A DNA stretch of 64,000 nt, taken from the NCBI GenBank assembly GCA_907165275.2, contig OU015654.1:2063501-2127500 (forward strand), read 5' to 3'. Below the pieces are notes generated by a model that saw only the letters and a list, made by a program, of their open reading frames with translations, did no database searches and had not been told where the DNA came from. This DNA comes from Zygaena filipendulae (taxonomy: Eukaryota; Arthropoda; Insecta; Lepidoptera; Zygaenidae). The position numbers were made by a program, and so were the translations under genes. Of this stretch, positions 25,801 to 37,800 are shown piece by piece (the stretch's first letter is position 1; each line of letters opens with the position of its first letter).

Positions 25801-28800
25801 ACGCATCCGCAAGAAGGCAGCCAATCACCACTTCTGCCATGGCCGACGTTGACGTTCAAGTCCAGTACACCACCACCGAACGCAAGACCAGGAAGGTCAA
25901 GAAGACCTCCAAGCGTAGGGAGTCTAAGGATGGGGACGTGACCGTCACGGAATTGGAACAAACGACGACAACAAACAACGCGGACGATGGGTATGTGCAG
26001 CGGTGGCCAATCCCCTTGACCCTTGTGCGTAGTGCGTGTGCGCCAGAGTGTCTGTGTCAACCAAGTGTCGATTACCGATCGCGTTTGACCTCTTTAGTGA
26101 CATGTATGCGTTTGTCGTTACGTTTGTTTATGATGTCAGCAGGAACAAATTGGCCACCCTCACATACCCGACCTAATCTAAGGTATATTTATAACATTTG
26201 ACATTAAAACGTTTTATTATAGTATTACCTAACACAATTCGAATAGAAAAATCTAACTACCCAGGGAAAGCTTAGTTACTCTCCTGTTGGGCAGTGTTAC
26301 TTAAACCTCTTTATTCTTCAATTAGAGTGGAATGATTGTCTTTTTATCATCACATAATTTTCCCTCAGCAATTGATTTTGTAATATTGTCTTAGTCTTAA
26401 GCCCAACTTTCTCTATCTCTCCTGCTATCGTATGTCACAAATCTACTCCTCTTGTCCGCAGCTCATTTTCAGCGGCGAATACACGAAGGCGATGAACAAG
26501 GACTGGCATAGCGGCCACTTCTGCTGCTGGCAGTGTGACGAGTCCCTGACCGGGCAGCGCTACGTCCTCAGGGATGAGCACCCCTACTGCATCAAGTGCT
26601 ACGAGAGCGTCTTCGCTAACGGGTGCGAGGAGTGCAACAAGATCATCGGCATCGACTCTAAGGTGAGTCATTTAAGGGTCTTTTTGGAAAACTACATTTT
26701 TAAAGTATATCAAATTGCTGAAAATTTCATTATTTTCTCTTTTTTATACTCAGTAGGTACTTCCAATAGATTGGAATATGTTCTTGTATTGTTTTATTTA
26801 TAACTTGAGTTAGATGTTTATAATTTCTATTTTGAAACTGAATGACGTTACTTTAGTTATGATTTGGCATAAGTATAGCACTGTCATGACTTGACAAATT
26901 AATCGCTGTTTAGTTTGATATGAGTATAATTTCTTTATATTACGTCACTATAAAAAATTATTCAAGTGATGGATGAGACTAAGAATGGCAGAAAATTTGC
27001 ATTATTGATGTTGTAACATTATTCTAATTAATTTTGTCTTTTATCGACTATGTTCACAAAAGTGTCAAGTTTTCCGAAATTATTTACAAAAACACTACGA
27101 CTTTTTACTCTTGTAGTTTTTCCGTTATTCATTAGAGATTATGGCTATTTTATTTTTTTATTGTTCCTCGACTTTGCTGTAACAGAATAAAACTTCAATC
27201 TCAGTCCTTGTTTAGCAAATATAAGTCAAAAGATTGTTAGTAAACAATTAAAGCAACACACAAAGTTATTCTCTTTTGTTAACGAGTATACATAGATATT
27301 TAAATTTTTAATACACTACCTACAGAATCCGAACTTTATACATCTAATACATTTTAATATACTAAGTGGAGCTTTAGCCACTTCTAAAAATGGCAATGCG
27401 ATTCCATCTGTTTGTAACAATAATAGGAATGTATTTGGATTAGAATCTGAAGCATCCGCCAGCTTTGTTACATGTATCAAATTTAGTTATGTCACTCCAG
27501 ACGGCCCAGATTCTTTGGCGTACCTCTGCACACGGCCCCAGGGCGGCCGGTGCCAAAACAACATACCGTGGATATACGACTATACTGAACATCACACACT
27601 ATCTCTACCGCCAACGAATCACTATGAGTAAACAGCTGCGACTTGTTTCATGTTCTCAGTTCTCACCTCGCCATGCCATTGTGGCGTCAAACACTTGTCA
27701 TAGATATCGTTTTCGTCACCCTTATGTTTGGACTTTCCGAAAAAATCATCAGATGATCAAAGACTATTTATTTGTGTAACAAGACAATTTTGTTCGAAAA
27801 CGAAGAGCCTACACAACAGTAGGAGAACTTTTGAAAAATTAATCAATACATTTTATTTTTTTATTCATTCATTGCAATATGTATTATCCAATACGATAGA
27901 TGTTCTATACCGTTTACATTCTATGTTGGAACCACGTACCCTGCAAGGGAACGCCAATATAATCTCAGTTTATATTGCATTATTACATTTCATTATGTTT
28001 CATTATTTTTTTTTGAATTCTCGAAAACCGCATCAATTATTTTGTAAGCATTTGAATGGAACGCTGGGTGTACCTGCACTTACCTAATGGTGAGTTGGTG
28101 TCCCTTTCGGCAGAGCATGCAAGATAACTTGGGTTTAGATTAGGTACTTCTTCAATGTTTGTTTATTATTCTTCTGTGTTGTGCAAAAATAAATTTTATT
28201 ATAATATTCTATTCTAACGATATATTTGAGTAAGAAGATGGTGACAGTGTTTTTCAGTAGCTGTTAAAATCGATGTCATGGTTACTGTTTTATTTCGACA
28301 TCTTTATGAACAACAAAATTGAATGATGGCATTGTTGATGTTACTCGTATATTAGCAACTATTTATAATTCAGACGACTTAGACAAGTTTCGTTCGGAAT
28401 TTCATTTTAATGTGGAAACGGTTGTTGCCAGTTGCCGTTTCGGATGCTATTTTCGAGTCGGATACAGTGGTTTATTCTTATGTGCTTGCTCGCCCCAACC
28501 TTGACTAGCCATGAGTTGATACGTCAGGTGATTCATTATGAGATTTATATGTAATTCGAACTCCTCAAAGTATTTCGTAATGGGCGAAAATAAACACATT
28601 CGTGTTTTATTGATGTTGCGCTCACGACACATTTGAGTGTTAGTTGCTGTAAGGAGCTAGGAATAACTAAAGCGAGGGGAACTTTATTTTCAAACCCGTC
28701 GACTAACTAACATTAGTCAAATGACTCGAGTGTTTTAAAAACAATGTTATTTAAAGCATCAAATAAAATTTAGGGCAACTCCTGAAGGTGTTGACCCAAA

Positions 28801-31800
28801 AAAAAAGATGCTAACGCACGTTTCTTAACATTTTAAACTAACATAGGTATTATACTAAACCGATATTCGGTTAGTGCTATGAGTACCAACTAGCGTAGAG
28901 TAAATTATGAGTTTGTTGTTTTCAAGTGTTTGTGCTAAATATTGGAATGATACAACAAACTATTTTGGGGTTTGCAATATTGAGATGCATGAGTACCTAT
29001 CTATATGAATTCTGACGCAGACACTTGCGGCATCATCGATAAATTACTGTTGCATATTTAGTGCAAACGCAATGAGCACACATGAGGTTCAAATGCTTTG
29101 GGTGTATGTATCACGTAAATAGTGAATGTCTACATTGATAACACGAAAAACAAACGATTACATAAGATACTTTCGTATGTATTTAATTATTGTTAGAATT
29201 AACATATATTAGCTGAGCATCGATGTACAATTTGATATTGCAAGCCATGGTGCTATAGTTTTAAAAATATTTCTCGGAGCTCTCGAGGAACTGGAAGATA
29301 AGCAAAATACACATTTAACAATGTTTCATCAAAAACGGAACCATCATCTTCGATTTCCGCCAATAACTTCGTGTGAACTCTTTCATCCATTGAAATGAAA
29401 TGTGTTATTTTCTGAAAGGCAACTAACGGACACGTGTCCATCTTTGCGTAGGATCTGTCGTACAAGGACAAGCACTGGCACGAGGCGTGCTTCCTGTGCG
29501 CGAAGTGCCGCGTCTCGCTCGTCGACAAGCAGTTCGGCTCGAAACTCGACAAGATCTACTGCGGCAACTGCTACGACGCGCAGTTCGCCAGCCGCTGCGA
29601 TGGGTGTGGGGAGGTGTTCCGCGCCGGTGAGTACCTCACCATCATAGATTACTTCACCATCGTCGTCAATATTTGTTTTATATCTAACTAGCTGTTCTCG
29701 CGGATAAAAGTCCTTTTCAGTTATATTAATCGAAGACACTCTAGCATACTTTCGCAAAACCTGAGACATTATCTTACTCCATGCATTCATAAACAGATCA
29801 CATTCAGGGTCAACAACGAGTAGGGAATAGAGTATCCATCCAGGGTGCAAATACTGGAGATTTATCTCTAGATACAGGCCGTGCAAACAGTTCGTGTCGG
29901 TGGTTTTCCAGTGGGCGAGATGCTTAATATTCATTTTACATAATTACAATTTATCAATGGCGACAGTGCCTTTGGAGTTTGGTATAATAAATAGTTGGTC
30001 ATAGATAAGCAATAGTGTGTTAACCCACGCTGGAGAAATTTTGAGTAAGTAAATCGTGTTTTAAAATTAGTAGCGCCATTTGTGTCAACATTTCATGTTC
30101 AATATTTAGTTACATATTTAAGCTATGGAATAAGGTAAACACATAATTAAAAACGTTCCCTAACTCTCAATAAATCGTTATGAATCAATAACTTAATTTT
30201 GTGGGTTAACATATTATTGCTTATCTGCGTCCAGTTAACCTGACGCCAGATGCCACGAACTCAAACACCGCATCAAAGGTTAAAAATATAATGAAGATTT
30301 TCATTCAAAATATCTCGTATTTTTAAGAGCTGAGATAATGTTTTTATTGACTATGAAACCCTATATTGCTTTGAATAAAAAGTTCTTTTCCACCGTGTAG
30401 CGTTTATTAGTTCGGACCTAAGACGTCTCCTAACGTCTTTGGTTCAATTTATTATCAGATTGTCATACTACGTACCTATGTCGTTACAGTTCGTATTGCT
30501 CAGGGCGCTGCATAATTTATAATAATGTATAGTCAATACTCGCCGTATACGGAGCGTCGGTACCCTCGCCGCTTCTCGATATGGCAACACTAAGGTGGTT
30601 CGGTCATTCATTTATGAGAAAAATAAAAACTGGCCAGTGTCAATGCCGAAGCCTTGCATGCGTATCGCTTCCATGCTCATAAATGGGAATAATTTTGACT
30701 TTTAAATTGCGCTTTTTATAAGGTGCGAACTTCGTACTCGTTTTGCAATAAGGTTAAGTTACGTATATGCTATAGATACGAGTAGATATCAATGTAATAC
30801 ATACTTCCAATGAGGTAAGACTTTTTAGACTTTTTAGAGGCATTGACTCTCTTTGGAGGGCTGTTGAAATAATAGCGTGTGTGTAGTTAGTTACGCATTC
30901 ATCATTTTTCAGCCTTAACTTACCTAATAAAACGTAGGTAGTTGAATTTAAATTTTCATGGATATGACGTCGAGCCTTAGGATTGACTGCGAATTACGAA
31001 GTGTATTAAGTCGAGAAGGACTATAAGTATAAAACATTCGTCTGTCTGTCTGTCTGTTACGCTTTCATGCCTTAACGGCTCAACCGATCATCATGAAATT
31101 TTGCATACACGTTGTTAGGGGCACAGAGAAGGACATAGGGTACTTTTTATTCCGGAATCCCCGCGGTATCTTCGACATCAACGCGGGTGAAGTCGCGGGG
31201 AACAGCTAGTATTATAAAAATACTTACTTGTACTAGTATGAACAACATGGTCCAAACCACCGAGCAACCTAGGTACCTATATTGAAAGATGAAATAGAAA
31301 CAAAAGTTTGTTTTATCATGATATTGGCAGTTGTCCGTGATTTATTGTACCTAATACATTAAGAAAGGTACCTACCTACGTACATAAACGCTGAAAATAA
31401 ACTTCTAACACTGAGAATGCGTTCTCTAATAAAATTCTGTACCCAACTAGTAACAATGCATAAAATAGAACATAAATCACCCGCGAACGTTTAATTACAT
31501 GGAGCGAAACTTTAGTGATTCCATAAAGTCGTAGTTTAGTAGACATACTTGCACATACATATTATGTGGTCGGCAAATCGTATAATTTCATCGTGTCAGC
31601 CGGGCAAATTGGCTACTTGACTAAATATTTTTTTGGTCCATCGTGTAGATTAATAAAAAATATTGGACACGTATTTTTTCTTTTTTTACGTAATCAAAAA
31701 ATAACGGCGATACATTGAGTTGAAAAGCGTGATGTCACAACTCGGTGCAGTTTGTACCGGGCTTATAACGAAAAATGACGTCACTAGTCCCCCATACTAA

Positions 31801-34800
31801 ACTTTAATGCGACACTTTTTAAACGAACGAATTGTACAAATTGCATGTGACATAGATACATGGCTTCAAGTAGGTAAGTAATTGAAAAAGACGTGGATAC
31901 CAGTGATTTGATGCGGTTGTGTGATACATCAGCTGTATTCAATGTTGAAGCCTTAGAAACTTTTATTCATTTAAGGTAGGCGTCCATTGGGCCGCGCCGC
32001 GCCGCCGCGCCCGCACCGCATGCACGACACGCAACGGATTTTTAGTTTACTTTGTATGATTTCATATAGCACTGCGTGCACTATCTGCGCCGCCCGCACC
32101 GTACAGTCCGTACAGGTACACCGGCATTTATGAACAATGAGAATTTTGCGTGCCGTGCGTGCGGTGCGGCCGGCGCGGGCCAGTGGACGCCTACCTTTAA
32201 GCAACAAATTCAATGCCTGACTCCTATTTTGCTTTTGGTATATAGAAGGTTAGAAAAATACGCTAATTTAATATTTCATATTCGTTTGTTCGGCCGATGA
32301 TTTCAATGGTTCCAAACTTTGGCGTATAGGTAAGTAGAGGTTCAAAATAATACGTTAATTTCCAAAATGCGTGGGTCAATCATAAACTTCAATTTGTTGG
32401 AAAACGTTAAAACAGAAGCAGACCGAGGGTCAAAGTAGGTGCATGAAATTTTAAGATAGTAATAAAAGATATGTGTAGAAGAATATAGTAATGAAAGTTC
32501 TACGTCTATAGTCGCTAATGGATGTTAAGTTAATGAAATAACACACATTAACTGAAATGGCGAAACTTTGAATTTAAAAAAGTAGAGCGCGAGTCAAATG
32601 ACTTGGATGAAAAATCATAATAGCATTTTTTATAAGAGTTACTTAAGTTTATAAGTACCTACCTAAAATATTTAAAATTCGAAAATTATGTCTTACCAAA
32701 AAAATTTCAGCCGATAAAAGTAGTAAGAACGAAAATGTCGTCAACTTTTTTTAAAAACATCTTCACTTGCAATTATTTTCTCATTTTCAAGCCAGTTCGT
32801 GTTTTATTTTAACCAAAACCAAAAGAACTTTGCCTTATTTTTACATATTTTTGTGGGGTCTCTATAGAGATCCCGCAAAAAATATATGTATAGGTACACA
32901 TTTGAAACACGTCTCAAAGATAAATTTAGTACATACGAATTACGACATACATACTTAATACAGACACTGACAGTTCTTAAAAATCCAAATCTATTTTCAG
33001 TTATCTTGTTCTGGCATTAATAAATAATTCAGTCAGTCATTGGTAGCAAACGATCTGTCAAGTGAGCTAATGAATGTCAACATTAGTTTAAAGTCGAACT
33101 CGGTAGTTTAAATAGTTAATTAATCATAAGTAATCCTCTTGTCTGGTTTGTTTAGTTCTGTGATGTCATTTTAAGGCGGTTTTTGTTATATTGATTTATA
33201 TTCTAAATCTATAATGTACCTAGCATCAGTCATCGCTGGGAATATAATGTTTTTTCCCTAGGTATCTCTCAGACGAAATAAGAGAGGTATCTATATAAAA
33301 CGTATATTTTACAAGGATTATAGCTTATCGAGACAAGGCGTAGGTTTAAACCCAATATTGAGATAGTGATGTCAGTGAAGGGAAACATCGTGAGAAACCG
33401 TAGCATGTTGGTAGGGCATATCCTATTGTCCACCATCAAGTTAAAAACCTGAAGCCAAGCATCTAACGCGTGTGTTCCGGCAGGATCACTTGAAAGCCAG
33501 TTTCCATTCCAGGCTAGATGTGAAATGAATCAAGTTTAATTCGCAAATAAAGTCAAAGGATACTGCCAAATTATTTGCAAAACTAAGGCTTCTTAGATTA
33601 GATTAGATTAGATACCACGTTTGCTTGGTTTCCACGACACAAGCTAATAATAGCTTACTGTGGGATCAAGCAGATCTGTGTGTTGTGAAGTGGATTATTA
33701 TTATTATTATAAGTCGTGTTGTTATAGAAATATATATATCTACGCAACAAACGCGTTACAACAATTTTTAGAACCGTTTCCAAAGAGTGTCTACTAAGAG
33801 TTCTTAGTAACGCCCACTCGGAATGGATCAACAAAAAATATGATGATCACCATCGATTTATGATGGCACTTTGGTGAGGCTATACCCGGAAACAACTGGA
33901 CACAACATACATTCAAATCTAGTACTTTGCATCCAAATTACACACGATACAATGCTATTTTTGGTGTATCATGCTTCTTAGTTTGAAAAGAATACAAATA
34001 ACGTCTTTGTGCATGTTTTTTTTTTAACCCAAAAAAATAAATTCTTTTTTATTTTATTCATTATAATTCATGTGGCCATTGTCCATTTTAACACAAAATA
34101 TTTTATAGTGGTAGATTTTACCGGTCGAAAAATATAGACACGGTGGTTAAAACAGCGGCAACAACAATAATTTTGGTCAGTCTGTTTTCTGGATGAATTT
34201 GTAATAAATTTCAGTACATAATTATATTCGAAGCAATCCCGAAACTAACGCGGGCAACAGCTAGTTATTTAAATAAAAACAATTTCATGGAAACATGGTT
34301 TCGTCTGTGACCCAAGCCCTGTGCCCATGCCCTTACTGGTTACCCACTGAGGTTTCTGTGTTCGGTGAACGAAGAAGCAAAACCCGTACTTCGCGCTAGA
34401 CAATGACCCTATATCAATTGTACCTAGGTATTACTTACTCAATCGAGTTAACATCGAACTCAAAATTCATAGAAGTAGGGTCATTACTGGTTTCTTGAAA
34501 TTATGTTCTTTTCAAAATTTTTAGATCAAAATCCCGAGGGTAGTTTGTTATTATAGTCGTTATCATGGACCATGGTTCTCTTCTACGTTCCCGGTTTACG
34601 TCATATCGCTGTAGAAAATTTATTACTAGCACGTTGACTCATAGAGTGTGGGTAGAATCATTTTTAATTGTGAACTTTACACTCAATCGTACGGCAGTTT
34701 TTACTAGTAATATTTATTACTCATAATTCAAATTTGTAGTTTCATTATTATAGTAGATATAATTCGACCTTCAGCGTCCTTATGTGTCCTTATTATCATA

Positions 34801-37800
34801 GATTTAGTATAATAATGTATTTCTAATTCCTTCGCTGGGTCTGTGCTCAACAAAGCTCAACTACCTCCAAAGTGACTCCAGTCTCTTATAAAGTCGTCTA
34901 ACAATATTTTCATTTAAAGAGAAATTGAAAGTTCTCTGTTATTTATAAGTTTTATATTTTTATTAGTTATAGTTCCATGTATAGCATGAATTATCCATGT
35001 TTTGAACTCAGGGTTTCAATAAGTCCGCCGTATAAAATTACAATAAACTCACAGTAAAATTGTATTCATATCCTCATTATGCCAAAAATAAAAAACTTTT
35101 ATGCTCTTCTCTACTCTACACTACACTACATTACACTACTCTAAGGCACACTACCGTTGATGAAATAAAAAAAAATTAAAACTCAGTTACGGGTTTTGCA
35201 AATAAATTATAAATATCGTACCAATGTGGCTAATACCTAGAAAAACGTGGGTTTATCCTCAACTTATCGTTTAATGCAGTCTTGCACGTGTGCTTAAACA
35301 TGCATTTTCTTATATTTGAATACGTAATTACGTAGTCGAATACAAGAAAATATTTATATTTTAATATATAGCAAAACTTTTTGATTACAATATCCACCTA
35401 TACTATGGGTGCCTACTCTTATTCTAACAAAATACCATGAATTTCTGACTTGATTTTATACTATTAAAGATGACGTTTTCTTTCGAGAAGATCAGACAGC
35501 ACGAGTGATCTTTCTTTGATTACTTCCTACTTATAGGCACGATCTCAGAAAAAAAACTCAATGCACATCGCACAATCCGACTTCCGATCAATTAAGTTTG
35601 ATATATACAGCCTACATGACGCCCATGCTCCTACCTCCATGGAGGCGAGCGACATTCAGTACCGGACTGCGAGCCGCGAAGCCTGCACACCGCGAGCGCG
35701 CGTTCCAAATACGAATCTCGTTAAACTTGCCGCGTTTCTTGTCATATTTTTTTTCTGCCGTCAAAAATGTCGGCGGACGTTTTAAGTGATGACCTGAAAT
35801 CTCGTTTGCATTTGACAACGAGAACAGTTGGCCAAGATCGGATACGCAGGGCTCGGGAGAACAATGAGGATGTCGCCATTCTGTCGATGTTTCTGCCGAA
35901 TGCAACAGCTGAGAGGGAGAACAAGAAGTTCTGTTGTGCTCTGCGGGATGAGTGTCTGCTCGGTGACATGAAGAAAACAATCGCAGGTGTTTTATTTTAC
36001 GTTGATGTAGCTTAACAATATTCCTTTGAATTATAATACTTACCGCCGCACTCAGAGTCGACTTTAATGATTACTTAGTTAAGTATAGATTTTTAAAACA
36101 AAACTGCCGCTATCAGACAAGTTTAGTAAATTAATGTTAATTGGCATTTAAGTAATTAAGTTACATCTCATTAAATTCCAATTAACATTAATTTACTGAA
36201 CGTCTCTGATTGCGGCAGTTTTGTTTTAAAAATCTATACTTAACTAAGTAATCATTAAAATCGACTCTGAGTGCGGCCGTTACTTGACTGTATCGGAAAA
36301 GTAGGTACCTAGTAATATAATTGATAGATGATATCAGACTCGATAGCTAGCTCCCTAGCTTTTTTATTAAAAAAAAACTTAGAGTAAACTGTATGCAAGG
36401 TTATTAAATAGGTAATTAAAAAATAGGTACCTAGCTCTACGTAATGTATGCTTGGGCATCCAACATAACATCCTTTCTTACTTCATCTTTCATCCGAATG
36501 ACTTGAATTTTAGGACTTCCGGATTATGTCACCGGAAGTGGAAAGGTTAAAATACCACCCCTTCCTATCGAATAGCGTGTCAATAAGGAAGTAGAGACGC
36601 CCAGAAATATCGGAGGTTCGCGTCACAATTTAGCAAATATATGCGAGTAGGTAAAGGGCCGTTGTCCTCCATCTTCCCTGTCATGTTGAGACCCTTACAC
36701 CCGCTATAAAAAATCATGTATACCTACAACAAAAAGTTTCAAAAACTACTACTTTTGTCAATTTTCAATGACTTTACGTTTCTTATATATGTTGCAATGC
36801 CGTAGAATTATATAATAAAATATACTATTTACATATTATTGTATATTCTATATCAATTTCTTGTCTATTGATATGTTTAATATGTTTTTTTAGAGCGGGT
36901 GCATTAGCGGGTGGCGCTGGTTTTGCCGCTGTAAAAGTTTTAATGAACACTTGTTTGTCTTATTTCTTTCCTTCGGCATATACGTAGGTATAAATGCTAT
37001 CAAACAGACCGAAAAGTCAATTACTCGCACATAATTAATTGCAGCGGAATGTTTTCGTTCATTAATTCCCGTCGTACATTCATTGAAAGGTCGGGAATGG
37101 TTAACTTCTCCACAGTTCATAGAATAAAATTAAAATTATGTAGGTACACGTTGATGAATAAGAAAACTGTAATCGATTTTGCATCTGATTTGAATAACAT
37201 CTATTGACATTTTGTCCTTTATCATATTAGTGAAATAAATATGCATCTTAGACATGAGTTATGTCATGAAATTGAAAGTGTAGTGGAAACACATGAGTTT
37301 ACGTGCGTATCAATTTTTTTTTGCGTAAATTTCGGTTGAGTAATTTTGTATTTATATATTTAGGAGTACCTACCGACAGTTGTGGTACGTATATGTACCT
37401 AGGTCATATCGTGTAATTTACCATCAATGAACCTTCATCCGAAATTTTAAAACTATTTATACTAATTATAAACTAACTAACTAATATAATAATAATATAA
37501 CTAACTAATTATATAATTTAAAAATTATTTATATTATAATAATAAAATAACTAACTAATTATAATAATAAAAATAACTAACTAATTATAAATTAGCACAA
37601 TTAAAAAAGCAAGTATGCTTTTTTTATTGTGCTAATTTATTATTGTGCACTTTATCCAAACGAGTTTAAAAAACGTTTATAAATTACTTACACATAATAT
37701 CATAGAATGTTGAATTTATTGTTATTAATTTTATTATTCTATAATAATATAATTTCTTACAAAACGTCAATGACTGTGACCGTTAATCGTCGTTTTTTAG

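Larger units (their letters stand above)
6911..26461. other. 19.6 kb Limpet intron, content overview
   Basis: Besides the nested gene, the FHL first exon, MITEs and Helitron-like copies listed separately, several stretches show nothing identifiable: 6911-8540, 8876-10213, 10405-12313, 14410-14924, 15081-16265, 17542-18204, 19523-21011, 21706-23269 and 24481-25573. Minor items: an AATTGGCGCG/CGCGCCAATT inverted pair around 11170-11217, a possible hAT end (CATTGGCGTATCTAGG) at about 12552, and a small inverted pair (AAGGCCCG...CGGGCCTT) at 15543-15619. Confidence 0.6.

Noticed and set aside
27465..28087. ORFs of 104 and 119 codons in the LIM2/3 intron
   Set aside because: No ATG context, motif or splice compatibility with Limpet; likely chance.
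29383..29934. 183-codon minus-strand ORF opposite a Limpet exon
   Set aside because: It is the antisense shadow of the GC-rich LIM3 exon at 29452-29626; the part outside the exon has no protein-like features.
31971..32300. ORFs on both strands in a GC-rich block
   Set aside because: Explained by the foldback MITE with AAGGTAGGCGTCC ends.
33593..33612. Short GATTA tandem tract considered as a satellite or CRISPR-like repeat
   Set aside because: Only about four 5-bp units and no spacers; a simple repeat at a LINE end.
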